64,000 nucleotides of DNA, from assembly GCF_033439725.1 (NCBI RefSeq), contig NW_026944389.1:1364001-1428000 (forward strand). Reading direction: 5' to 3'. Below, piece by piece: positions 1 through 11,500 of the stretch (the stretch's first letter is position 1; each line of letters begins with the position of its first letter). A program made the position numbers and the translations under genes. This stretch comes from Neurospora tetraspora (taxonomy: Eukaryota; Ascomycota; Sordariomycetes; Sordariales; Sordariaceae). Below the pieces are notes generated by a model that had not been told where the DNA came from, made no database searches, and saw only the letters and a list, made by a program, of their open reading frames with translations.

Positions 1-561
1 GGTCAAGCGAGTATCCGGTACCTAAGCCCTCTGCCATGTACCAGGTGCAGCCTCGAAGGACGGCGGTTTGTTAGACGTTTGTTAACACATGTGAAGAGAG
101 GAATTCATAAACAGCTAGATAGAGACTAAGGCTTTAAGCTTCGACATGATATCCAATCCTTGGGCCACTGAGAAAGGCTCTGCGCCGTCAATATTCCGTA
201 CAGCACTCACGCCCCACTTCCGACGCGGGATAATATTTGGAGGCTTGCAATTATTCCTACCGCTCCTCGATCTCAAACTGTACCGACAACTATCACTAAC
301 GTCACAGCAAAGTTGAAATTCAACATGAAGCCATTCGCAACACTGCTCGAAGAAATTTTTTTAAGTTTGGAGGTCTGGAATCTATCAAGCCAATTCCCGA
401 TCTTGCTGAGTGTCCTATGACACAAATTTGACTGACGTTCCGTTTCCCTCCGTGCGCTATTACTGTCAGCAGAAGCTCCAGTACACAATTCAAGAAATTG
501 CCATTTCAACCAACCAACCAACCACCACTGTTCCGAGTCTTGTGTGGTTGTCTTTGTTCTA

Positions 562-664
562 GAAAATGTTGCGGAACTGCGCCCTGTCGCTTCTCAGGGG
601 CTCGCTACACTTAGTATAAGGCTGGTCCCGAAAATGTTGCGGAACTGCGCCCTATCGCTTCTCA
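562..664. repeat. 35-bp direct repeat, two copies
   Basis: Two copies of a 35-bp segment occur at 562-596 and 630-664 with one mismatch (tgtcgc versus tatcgc). Copy starts are 68 bp apart. Each copy contains TTGCGGAACTGCGCCC. They lie about 450-550 bp upstream of the aod-1 start codon. A recent local duplication or a doubled regulatory element would both fit. No known motif is recognised. Confidence 0.85.
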
Positions 665-932
665 CCCGGGAGGTCCCGACACCGCAAAACAAAACACTGC
701 AAACCAAAAACATCCAGCTGACCATCACAATTAGATGCCCGGTTGCCATTTTGAGAACTGAGACGGAGATCCCCATCCTGGTTGATGATCTGGTTTCCGA
801 GTTCCCTTCGTGAGCGGCCGCTTGTTTGCTAGTTAGTGAGCACGCGGCGGTATTCCCAATTGTCCGAATGCCGTAAGCTAGGGATCGCTTGTGTAGTGTC
901 GGAATCCCCTATTGCTCCTTTGAGACAAGAGA

Positions 933-945
933 CGGACGAACTCGG
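933..945 (+). promoter_or_regulatory. Alternative oxidase induction motif, CGG-N7-CGG
   Basis: CGG at 933-935 and CGG at 943-945 are separated by exactly seven bases, 163 bp upstream of the aod-1 ATG to the last motif base. In N. crassa a pair of CGG triplets with 7-bp spacing in the aod-1 promoter is the reported induction motif needed when the cytochrome respiratory chain is impaired. It is bound by the zinc-cluster regulators AOD2 and AOD5. Assignment here rests on the exact spacing and the position. Confidence 0.75.
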
Positions 946-1107
946 TGATTTCAGTCAGCTCTCGTATTCCAAGGGCTCATCGATATGAGCTGCAACTAGC
1001 GGTAAGAAAGGATGATATAAACGTCGTGTGTCTCTTGTGCTGTCTTATGGACCACCATCACAAACCTCAAGCCAGATTACATCTATACATCACTCTTCAT
1101 ACTCTCG

Positions 1108-2399
1108 ATGAACACCCCCAAAACAAATCTACTCTACGCTCCAGGACAAGCGGCGCACCTAAGCCGTGCCCTGATATCGACCTGCCACACCCGGCCTCTC
1201 CTGCTTGGTGGTCTTCGAGTGACCACTTCTTTGCATCCGACACAGACAAACCTCTCTTCACCACCACCTCGCAGCTTCACGACAACAAGCGTTGCTAGAC
1301 TGAAGGACTTCTTCCCAGCCAAAGAGACGGCATACATCCGGCAGACACCACCTGCATGGCCTCATCATGGATGGACTGAGGAAGAGATGACCTCGGTTGT
1401 TCCCGAGCACCGGAAACCCGAAACTGTGGGCGACTGGCTCGCATGGAAACTCGTTCGGATCTGTCGGTAGGTTATTCCCCGAGGAAGTTTTTCCATTTTA
1501 CTCCTCAAGAGCCTTGCAGACGCGGAAGCAGACGCAGAAGCAGACGCAGAAGCAGAAGCAGATAGTTCTAACATCGAGCAGATGGGGTACCGATATAGCG
1601 ACCGGCATACGTCCAGAACAGCAAGTTGACAAAAACCACCCGACGACCGCCACCAGTGCGGATAAACCTCTGACAGAAGCCCAATGGGTACGTCCTGTGC
1701 AGCCCTGCGACATTCATGATGAAAGTCGCCATTAAGTAGCACATCACTTGCTAACAGAATTTCTCGATTTTATAGCTAGTCCGCTTCATCTTCCTCGAAT
1801 CCATCGCCGGCGTTCCCGGCATGGTAGCCGGCATGCTCCGGCACCTGCACTCCCTCCGGCGACTCAAACGAGACAACGGCTGGATCGAGACTTTACTCGA
1901 AGAGTCCTACAACGAGCGAATGCACCTCCTCACCTTCATGAAGATGTGCGAACCAGGCTTGCTCATGAAGACGCTCATCCTCGGCGCACAAGGCGTCTTC
2001 TTCAACGCCGTGTTCATCAGCTACCTGATCTCCCCCAAAATCACCCACCGGTTCGTCGGCTACCTTGAGGAGGAAGCCGTGCATACCTACACGCGGTGCA
2101 TCAGGGAGATCGAGGAGGGGCACTTGCCAAAGTGGTCCGATGAAAAGTTTGAGATCCCGGAGATGGCGGTCAGGTATTGGCGCATGCCGGAGGGGAAGAG
2201 GACGATGAAGGACTTGATTTATTATATCCGCGCGGACGAGGCGACGCATAGGGGCGTTAATCATACGCTGAGTAATTTGGATCAGAAGGAGGATCCGAAT
2301 CCGTTTGTGAGCGACTATAAGGAGGGCGAAGGGGGGAGGAGACCGGTTAATCCGGCGTTGAAGCCGACGGGGTTTGAAAGGGCGGAGGTCATCGGTTGA
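1108..2399 (+). CDS. aod-1: Alternative oxidase, mitochondrial (AOD1)
   Basis: Encodes the di-iron ubiquinol oxidase of the inner mitochondrial membrane. It passes electrons from ubiquinol directly to oxygen and bypasses complexes III and IV. Exons are 1108-1466, 1582-1687 and 1776-2399, giving 362 aa, the length known for N. crassa AOD1. Introns start GTAGGT and GTACGT and have CTAAC branch sites. The N-terminus is rich in Ser/Thr/Arg/His and poor in acidic residues, like a mitochondrial presequence. Iron-ligand motifs are present in order: [10 protein letters not shown] (Glu163), NERMHL (Glu202, His205), LEEEAVHTY and RADEATHR. The last differs by one residue from the RADEAVHR I recall for N. 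crassa, so this may be another species. The CGG-N7-CGG element upstream predicts induction by respiratory inhibition. Confidence 0.97.
1516..1562 (+). repeat. 12-bp tandem repeat inside aod-1 intron 1
   Basis: About three and a half copies of a GACGCAGAAGCA-like unit run through the first intron of aod-1, just before the branch site. They are purine-rich (CAGAAG) and removed by splicing. The flanking exon frame confirms the intron. Confidence 0.85.
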
Positions 2400-4760
2400 T
2401 CTTGGGCGGAAGGTTTTGACAGATGGTTGTGGTTTGGGTTCATAAAGCCAGGCGTTTTTGGACTACATGTAAGTTGTATTGGGCGTGTTAGATATCCCAC
2501 TCTCTTTGCTGTTTGTGGCGTTTTGGTAGAAGATACTGGGTTCTATCTGTGCAGCTAGCTGTTCACTGTTCCAAGTGTGTATGTACTTTGGATCTTCATC
2601 CCGAAAGTCGTTGGTCTCTTATGAGGCAGTATATCAGCAACAAACCTGATATGTCAAGCTTTCTCGTTTCGTCCCCCGAATAACTGTCTGGTCCGAGTTC
2701 ACACATCGCAACTTCTACCAAATGCATGGAAAATTAGTCGATCGTGCTCAGTTGAGTTCGATCAAGGATCATGTGCTCAGCCATGATCAACTGAATATAT
2801 CGTGAAGACGAGTTAGGGACCTTCATGTGGTATGTTGACGTATAGGATGATAGCTCAAGACTTCCATTAGAGTGTCTATATTTACACACACGTCTAGGCA
2901 TCCTCGAAAGCAATCGAAGAATGATGAAACAGTGGTATTTTGGAGCGATATATCGGTGTCAATAAGGGCTCGAGGAAGAAATGGTCGTTGAATGAAATTG
3001 CAGGGCTGTGGCTGTGTACAAGCCACTGAAGTGCAATTTGTTAGCGTGGTGAACTTTTGGTAACAGATCTTGCCGGAGATCTCACCATAGGCTGATAGCG
3101 CCGAGGACTAGACCCACCAGAGGATAGAACCGACGGGATGGATACGACTGCAAGGTACCAGCAAGAACAGATGAGCCAGAATAGGAACATTTCCAGGAAC
3201 CGGAGGCTGAGGCTGAGGCTGAGCACCGCGATGGACGGGATATGCCCAGATGGATACTGACGGCGCGTTTCAGAAGAGCCGTTGGGTCAAGTGCCTTGGC
3301 AACGGGCATGTCAAGTTCACGATGTCGACCTGTTGCTTGCTTGTCCATGGTACCTGTCCGTGGTACCGGCCCGAACGAATACCACGGTACTCTTGGACGG
3401 CCCCAATCTCGACATGTGAGTGGTCCGCTGACGAGAAGATATTTCTTCACTAGGTAAGAATCTGGAAGGGTTGTGTTGCAATTTCACTCATGACACTGAG
3501 GGCCACCCTTCACAGGCACTTGACGATGACAGCGAGATCCAGGCATGCCAGGACAGGCCCCTCCACACCTTCCAGGCTCTGTGCCTGTGAGTGGACGGAA
3601 TGCGAACCGGCAGAAGGAGTCCAGAAAGACAGGACAGGTTATCCATGCCCAGGAAGATCAAGTTGACATTGTTCCCGTCGTTTGGGGGTTCATGCCCAGG
3701 GATTCTCGCATTCATTGCAAAGAGAAGAATGAAGAACACAAGTTTGGGCATCAATGAATTGACTTTTATAAGCTCTGCAAGGTACCTCTACCTCTTTAAG
3801 ACGCCAACCCGAGCGGCAGCCCCACCAAAAGCAGAGTGGGTCTACTCAACAGCAGCCTTACGAGCGAACCCAACCATTCAGAGAATTGACAGCGTCTGAA
3901 CCCCAATCACCCCAACTTGTCCCTGCCATGCCCTGCCATGCCCTGCCCTGACCAGCGTACGACCCCGCGGTTGTGGTTTCGTGCCTGAAGTGGAAGCCGA
4001 GAAGGAAGCAGCAAAGCTTACAACCTTCCATTCCCGATTTCCCCTTCAATCTCGACTCTTCCCGAGTCCAAGTCACGGTTGTCGTCGGGGCAAACGAAGC
4101 AGAGGACGGACCCACAACGACATTCATACAAACATAACATCCATCGCATCCCCGAGCATCCATTCACTCATCATTCGGCTAACTGGGATCATACACTATT
4201 CGTCCTCCAAACGCAACAAACTTGTGATCCCCTTTCGTCGTCGGGTCAAAGGGTCCAGTCCACTCCAGTTAACCAGTCCAGTCCTCCACGCAACCACTCA
4301 AACCCGACTTCCTCACAATCACAGTCCTAGGCACACAGGCGCTTAACACGGCAACTGTACCTACTCTTTCGTCATCCCGATCACCCTAGAGGTATCTCAA
4401 TCAACCAAGTCCCAACACTGCACATCCAGTGTAGCTTTCAGTTTGGACCTTCCACAGCCCAGCACTTGAGCCCGGAAATAGGCTCCGGATTCCATCATTT
4501 GGTCCTAATCGCCCGATCCCGCACTGCTCACGAAGCTATTATTGCCGGTGTCAGTCCCATCACTGACTGGTTGACCCGGTGTTCTCTGGTGTCGCAAGCT
4601 TGTAAGCACAGCCCCAACGCACCCACGCACCTAGCGCACTGCCACTGTCCCGGAAGGCTGACTCGAGGGAAACTGCCTCGCAACTCGCAGCGCTTCTAAA
4701 GACAGAAACACCACACACTCTCCATCCCGTCCGCTTGCCGGCGGCTACCACGCGATCCCC
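2400..4760. other. Intergenic region between aod-1 and crz-1
   Basis: No convincing gene is seen in 2.3 kb. The region contains the 3' UTR of aod-1 and the promoter and probably long leader of crz-1. Local low complexity includes GGCTGA repeats near 3205-3225 and CCCTGCCATG repeats at 3921-3950. The short frames present have no recognisable domain and no plausible splicing partners. Confidence 0.5.
3921..3950 (+). repeat. 10-bp tandem repeat CCCTGCCATG
   Basis: Three consecutive 10-bp units, the third degenerate (CCCTGCCCTG), lie in the presumed crz-1 upstream region. Confidence 0.8.
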
Positions 4761-6953
4761 ATGGACCAACACTATACCGACGCCCGTGGGCGATCGCTTT
4801 CGGCCGCGTCCACCGACGGAGGACAGGTCCACGATCAACAGCAACAGTCTCATATAAGGAACCACTCGCCGTCTCCGGCTCCCTTTCCCAATTCGAACGA
4901 TGGCGTCAACACCGGTTTGGGACTCGGCCTTATCGATCCCTCTGCCTCACAGCCTTTCCAACCTGAATTCTCCTACGGCGGCCCGAACCCGTTCCAGCAA
5001 CATTCGCCCTTCTCTCAGCCTGGTTTGGATTTCAACCAAGGTTATACAAGCCAATTAGAAAATCAGGACAACTCGTTCGGTGGTCTGTCGCAACCCGCCT
5101 ATTCTCCGAATCTCATGGCGTCAAACTTTGGCGACGCCGACTACAGCCTTTTCCCCACGACCACGACCGCGGGCCAGTTCAACGGATCGCTCTTCATAAC
5201 CGATAACCAGTCCCTCAACAATTCTGATCCAAACATGATGGCCCAAGGCTCTCACAGCCCGGAGCCGCCTCATCTGCTCAGTCCCGAGATGAACTCTCCG
5301 GCCTTTGCCCAGGGCCGTTTCCCCATGACAGCAGGAAGGCATTCGCGCAATGCGTCTCTGGGTCCAGAGGCTGCTCTTCTTCCAGGGCAGGACTGGAGCC
5401 ATATGCCTCAGTTTCAGGGTCACCGACGCTCAGCCTCGGAGCTTAGTGATGTCTCCTCGGTAGCCCATTCGCCCAACCTTGGCGGATTGGATAGCTTCGA
5501 CCCGATTGAGAACAACCACTCGCCTCTTCAAGGGCCGCAGGCCGATGCCCTGTACAATCAGTTGAACGGGATCAGCAACTTTAGTCTGTCGGACGACCAC
5601 ATCGGCAGGAGTCCGTCACATAGTCCGGCGGTCTCCCCTCGTATCCCTCCCCAGCAATCACCGGACGAGAACGATCCGAACCATCCTAGCCATTTTATGC
5701 TACACACACCAGCAAACAGTTTTGGTCCGCCAGCGACATACATGCAGCCGCAACAGGAGGCTTTCCCGCAACTGTCACTGGACGACCCATCTGGTATGCA
5801 GGCCCAGCAGAGCATGCCAGCTCCTCCGGCGATCAACATCGATTTCGCTCCAGCGCCCACTAAGAACGGGCTTGATCAGCCCAACAACCTGGACAATAAT
5901 TCACTAGCCCTACCAAACAGAGGTACGTAGCCTAGAGATAATGCGATGGAAAACGGGACATTAGCTAACGATTTGGTGCTAGCTCGAGGGCGGATGCGAC
6001 CACGAGCGGTCACGGACCCTTTCAACAATGGCGGTTACCGGTCTCCTTCTCCTTCGGGAGGCCTTTCGCCGAGCTCGGCTGCGGACCTCAGACCGTCAAA
6101 CGCGCGTTCACTTTCGCCCATGGACCGTTCCGGAGCCGGCTCTATTAATAGTAGGAGACGCCAGTCCACGTCGTCAGTACCCAACAACGTGATAGCACTT
6201 CGTCTTGCCGACCCCAACTACAATGGCTCTGGGGAGAATGGGGGTGGCCCGAGAAGGGCTCAGAAGCACCCCGCTACTTTCCAATGCAAAGTATGTCCCA
6301 AGCGCTTTACCAGGGCGTACAACCTGCGCTCCCACTTGCGTACACACACCGATGAGAGGCCCTTCAAATGTACCGTCTGCGATAAGGCTTTCGCGCGCCA
6401 GCACGATCGCAAGCGTCACGAAGGTTTACACTCGGGCGAGAAGAAGTTCATATGTAAGGGTGAACTTCCTGTTGTTGGTCAACAGTGGGGCTGCGGCCGA
6501 AGATTTGCGCGGGCGGATGCTCTGGGTCGCCATTTCCGGTCGGAGGCAGGAAGAATATGTATCAGACCTCTTCTGGAAGCCGAGAACCGCGAACGGCAAC
6601 GTCAGTATGCTGAGGCAATGCAGAATGCAGCCCAAGGCATGATGCAACACCAGGGCGGTATGATGATGTCGCCCGGTATGGACCCCAATGGCGACTTCCA
6701 GATGGACCCCTTTGTGCTTCCACAGGCGCTGTTGGCACAGTATCCTGCCCTGGCCCTCCTGCCCGCTGGGCCTGCTGCCATGGGTGATGGAGCAGGCTTA
6801 GAAGAGGATTTGGCAAGTAATTATGAAGCTAGCGACTACGATGATGTTGAGGAGGGAGGCTATGTTAGTGGTCCAGGGACAGGGTTCGGGCCCGGAAGCA
6901 TGCAAGAAGGGTATGGGGAGTTGGGTTATGCGAGTGACTACGGCGGCCGTTAG
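4761..6953 (+). CDS. crz-1: Calcineurin-responsive C2H2 transcription factor CRZ1
   Basis: A 710-aa nuclear zinc-finger activator of the Crz1/CrzA family. These factors are dephosphorylated by calcineurin under calcium stress and then enter the nucleus. Exons are 4761-5922 and 5983-6953; the intron starts GTACGT and has a GCTAAC branch. The first 480 residues are Ser/Pro/Gln/Asn-rich, typical of a phosphorylated regulatory region. Two canonical C2H2 fingers lie at about residues 487-509 and 515-537, followed by an irregular third finger-like segment (C-K-G-E-L then W-G-C-G-R-R-F, about 543-577) and [10 protein letters not shown], which together are diagnostic of fungal Crz1. A PAINID sequence at 356-361 fits a PxIxIT-like calcineurin-docking site; that role is inferred. 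The C-terminus is acidic and glycine-rich. Confidence 0.95.
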
Positions 6954-7622
6954 TTTTAGGCAAAGCTTCGCAAGTTTTCAAGTGATAACCCTTTAGGGAC
7001 AGAGAGGGCGTTGGGAGGTATATTCTTTTTGCCGCTGAAGTTCAATCATTGTTTGGGTGAGATGAGCTTGTACGGTGCTGCGCGGTGTGGTTATCTTTGT
7101 CTTATACATACACTTGTCTGTTTTGATACTCTTATTCCCAGCGTTTTCACAATTCCTCTTTTATTATTTTGGGTTTATTCTTGGCTATGAGACCTAGGCG
7201 GTAGCGGTTGCATGCGCGGATGTTGAGCGAACATAGGAGAGATTGTCTGATGCGGCCAAACCAATGCCACACTATCAAGATATACTCCTCGTTGTTCATA
7301 TAGAGTTGTCGAATAAACCAACTACAATACCCATACCTTTGCAGACATTAATATGAAGAGCTTTATAGGCGCCCTCCATTAGTTGAATTCATCATTCGTG
7401 CTGATAGATCAAGTTCATAGACAATACGACTGGTAAACCCGTATTCACTTCCTTGTTCCCTAAAAGTAGTCTTATTCTGAGACCTCGCCCCAAGTTATGC
7501 AATGACTACCGCCCCGAATGTCATGACTGGTCACAAACCCGCCCATACCATGGCACATCAGCGCTGATACCAGCACTATATCACCATCACCATCCCTCTC
7601 ACCCATCCACCCATCCACCCAT
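6954..7622. other. Convergent 3' intergenic region
   Basis: This is the space between the 3' ends of crz-1 (+) and the DUF7053-type gene (-). Only presumed UTR sequence is seen, plus a CACCCATC tandem tract at about 7599-7622 that abuts the minus-strand stop codon. Confidence 0.6.
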
Positions 7623-8558
7623 CTAACTCTGCTGTATCTCCTGCAACAAAGTCCTCCCCCTCCCCGTCCCCGACGCCGCCCCAGACCCCTTGGACGACCT
7701 CAACTCCTCCATCCAATCCGCCACCACCTGATCCACCACCCGCTGCAGAACCTCCTGGTGACCCTTTTCGAACTTGGCCTTGACGAAGGGGCGCACGATG
7801 GCCGGACACTCGATTGTGGCGATCTCGACTAGTTCGTACTCGTAGTTTTCGATGCTCGTGCCGGTTGCTTTGTTGATTAGTTTTGTTCCTGGGGGTTTGG
7901 ATTTGCTGTTGGGGTTGGGGTTGTTCGCAAGGTCGTCGGGGCCGCCTTTTCGGAGGCCGGCTCTTAGACCTTGACCTAGTCCCAGCCCTACTTCTTCCCT
8001 ATCCTGCTGCCCTTCTTTCCCTGGTTGCTGCCCACCACTGCTCTGTGCTTCTGCTTGTGCTGCTTGTGTTTGTGGACTATGCTTAGGCCGATACCGATGT
8101 CTCACCTCATAGCTACTCCTCACCACTACCGCCCCCGCCCCAGCTGCCGCAACCGCCTTACAACGAACTCCGTACCCGAAACTCTGGAAGGTACAAGGTA
8201 CCGAGACTTCTTTACTCCCCAAGAGAGAACCACCGCCTAGCCAGTCGGGAAGCGGGAGAAGGGGCACGGAGTCGGTGATGAGGTAGGAGGCCGGGTTGTA
8301 ACCGTCGGGACCGGAGGGTTGGAAAAATTGGGGGTCGTCGGTGAGGGAAGGGGGAATGGGGTGGGGATAATCAGAGGGGGAGGGGGAGGGGGAGGAAGAG
8401 GAAGAGGAGCCACAGGGGAGGGGAAGGGAGATGTAGGATTTTAGGTAGGGGTTGGCGGTTATGAGGGGGGTGTACGCGTGGAGGGCGGAGAGGAGGGTGG
8501 AGGGTGGGGTGGGTGGGGGGAGGGGGATGCGGGTTGTTATTTTGAGGGGGTGGGACAT
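7623..8558 (-). CDS. DUF7053-type domain protein, function unknown
   Basis: A single-exon, 311-aa protein. The start at 8558 is chosen because its context (CAACAAAATGTCC) matches the Neurospora consensus and because the conserved pattern starts just after it (ITTRIPLPPPTPPSTLLSAL). The open frame continues upstream for 70 codons but looks like leader sequence. The order of elements resembles the fungal DUF7053 family as I remember it: an N-terminal TRIPLPP segment, a Ser/Pro loop, a GPDG...YLITDSVPLLP stretch, a KEVSVPCTFQSFGYGVRC segment, then a C-terminal polyketide-cyclase-like end. The centre contains an inserted Gly/Gln/Lys-rich disordered stretch. A lipid- or small-molecule-binding fold is a guess; no catalytic residues are recognised. 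Confidence 0.7.
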   Translation of the reverse strand: MSHPLKITTRIPLPPPTPPSTLLSALHAYTPLITANPYLKSYISLPLPCGSSSSSSPSPSPSDYPHPIPPSLTDDPQFFQPSGPDGYNPASYLITDSVPLLPLPDWLGGGSLLGSKEVSVPCTFQSFGYGVRCKAVAAAGAGAVVVRSSYEVRHRYRPKHSPQTQAAQAEAQSSGGQQPGKEGQQDREEVGLGLGQGLRAGLRKGGPDDLANNPNPNSKSKPPGTKLINKATGTSIENYEYELVEIATIECPAIVRPFVKAKFEKGHQEVLQRVVDQVVADWMEELRSSKGSGAASGTGRGRTLLQEIQQS

Positions 8559-11500
8559 TTTGTTGTTTACTGTTGGGTGTTGGTTGGTGTTGAGGGTTGG
8601 TTTGGTGATTGTTGTTGATGGTTGATGGTTGAGGAAGCGGTGGTAGGCTGCTGTGGTGATGAGAGTGCCAAGTCCGTACAGGACACGGAGGCCGATGCGG
8701 AGACCCGACCGGAGGAGGTGAACAGTGAACGGGGCCGGACGTCGATGCCAGGGTGACTGCAGTACCAATAGGTTGATGAAAGCTTCCGCTTTACGTCAAT
8801 TTCAATGGAGGATGTCTCAAAGACAAGAGGTTGATATCAGGCTGTTGAGCTGGGCTGGCTGGGTCGACTGGACAACCGGAGGGTGCTTTGGGTTGTAAAC
8901 AGGTAGGAGTGTGGGCGATGCCTGATCAGCGATGCCGACAAAGCGTGTATCACGAACTGATCACCAAAAATCTGTGACTGTATATGAGAGTTGAGATGCT
9001 TTGTATAGGTAAGCAAACGATAGGAAACCCAAACAAAAGACCGATGTGCTCTGTTTTAATCTTGGCAGCCAGTCCGAAACATAAGCACAGCTCACGAATA
9101 GGCAGCCATCGCGACCCAATTTTAGCGGCTGAAGTGGACGTTTTGATGTCGGATCGTTTGAGATGTAGGAGGGGCGGGACAAGCGAGTATGTAGTAGACA
9201 GCGCCTATATTGCCCAACCGGTAGCTAGAAAGCCTCAAATCGTGTCTTGATTTGCTATTCTGGTACGGAGCTCAGTCAGCTGTTGTTGCTGCGCCATCAT
9301 CGCATCATTGGTGATTTAATGCTGTGTGGTTCACGCTGATGCATGAGGTGGTTGTTAAATTGGACTGTGAAGGAACTAACACTTGGACCTGGTTAAAGGC
9401 TGGTTGACGTGTTAACGCACTATCTTATCTTGGGGGTGTCTGTGGCTCCAATCAGGGCCCGGAGTCGGCCGGAAAGTCATCCGGTGTCTTGGTTTGTCGG
9501 ACCCGGAAGATGAACGGTGTTCGGGGTCCAAGCTCCGGGTAGCTTACGGGCCGTGCCGAGGTTCCTGATTGTTCATGACGGCATCCATACTTTAGTCTAT
9601 GGTGTCCGTTTGCTGAGAACGACGAGACCTCCAAGAAAAGTGAAGAGCGAGGTCGGACCGCAACATCAAATCTGTTTGCGAAACTGCAAGTGCAACTGAA
9701 GTTGTCCTCCTGCTCGCAAGGAAGGAGCTTCACAGACCTGAAGCCCTAATTCAGGGCTTTGCTTTTCCCTCTCTCATTGTGAGCTTCCATTTTCGCCGCT
9801 TGAAAGCTTCCACTTCTTTGTCTCTTGACTTCTCAGACACCAACTCTCCATTTCAGACATACCTCTACTCAACTGAGCACAAACAACACGACCACCCTCC
9901 CGCACCCAATTCCATGAGTTTAGATCCAGAAATTGCAACTTTGCAATGAGTATCCCAGACACAACTCTTCGCCTCCTCGGGTTGGTCGACCAACTGCAGG
10001 CCAAACAAGCGTTCATTTGACGCTCGATTCCAGAACAAGGACGGGAAAAGTTTTGGCGGTGAGCCCCATGATCCAATCCCGCCAAACCCGCTGAAGCTCA
10101 AGGCCTTCTGCATGCAGTGGACCGCTGTCGACAAGGCGGAGACAGCAGCAAGGGACATCGAAGTATCTTCCCCGCATCCCATGAACCCAAAAGTCCCTCG
10201 ATCCCTCTCGCTATCCACCACTCATGACGCAGACTTGTTGACGGCTTCAGGTTCCCGCTGAAACATGCCGTCGAATTGCGCCGAAGAGGGTCTGTCGGAA
10301 ACATGCCAGTTCATCCGAGCAAACAACAGGACGAACGACTCCTGAGTTACCCGAGAACAGGGAATATTCGCATTCGACTCCTCCATCATCGTTCCTCCCC
10401 TCCACGGCCACAGGGCCGTTATCAAGATGGAGCCCGCCGCAAGATGTCGCGCAGCGTTCTGATGCAGCCCAACTATCTCGCGGGCCCAGTGGCTACCAGG
10501 TCAGGAATAGCTTCCTGCGCTACCCGTCAAAGCAGCCACTCTTGTCCCTCGCAAACACCACTCGCTGTCGCTGCTCGGCCATGTGCAGTAGTTGGGTACG
10601 GGTAGGCGCTGTCACTGCCGCATGGCTCGCATGATGCGTGCTGCAAACTGCAAACTGCAAAGGCCAATTTCGACATGACTCCAATTGCACCTTTGCCGTA
10701 GAGGAAGGCCCAGGGACCGTCAATTCAAACTCTCATTCCACAGCGAAGAGCAAAGCTCTTTATATCGTCTGTTCCGGGATCATGACGCCATCCCTAGCAC
10801 ACATGGCTTGTCTCGAAATGACGGGCAGTTCTGGGATGATAGACCCACCAGCACTAACACTGGCCCTAAAAGTTAGCGGCTCCAGCCAACACCAGATGGA
10901 ACCTACAAGCAAGAAGTCGCGGAGCCGCCCACGGCGCGATAGGCACACAGCGATAGGGAGGGGTCGTCGAGTCAATGCCTTTTTTTCCACCTCCTCAAAG
11001 CCAATTTCTCACCTAGACCGAAGCCCATTGGCTATCCGACTTGAGGCAATGGTGTGCACCAGCAGGTCAGCAGGTAGCAAGAGGCTGCCGCGACCGGCCT
11101 CGGGCTGCATCAAGTAGCGTCCAACAATCGGGCGTGATGCAGGTAGGGTCCGATTCAGTGGGCGACTGGTCTGCCTGGGCGGGGAAACTACAAGCTTATC
11201 TTTTCTTCGCCAACTTCAAGGTAAAATACTTATCAAAATGTTGAGGGGAAAGCTCGGCAAGAAAATGAGAAAATGGACAAGTTGAAACGGTGGGCTGTCA
11301 TCAGCCTGGATCAACTGGATCATCCCGCCCTTCAACTTGACTGGAACCAAAAGCACCCCTCCAGATACAACAGCCAATAATGCTTCTCCCCAGCCATCCA
11401 ACAAACACAGCCGGATACACCATTTTCACCTGGTGAAACAGGAAAGCATTGGTGCCATGATGGTGTCAACAGGGGTAAACCGCACCTCCAGACTGACAGT

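Larger units (their letters stand above)
1..1107. other. aod-1 upstream intergenic region
   Basis: No supported gene lies here; the frames present are short and mostly lack ATG starts. The stretch holds the promoter of the alternative oxidase gene, including a CGG-N7-CGG motif at 933-945 and a duplicated 35-bp segment at 562-596 and 630-664, both listed separately. Confidence 0.6.
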
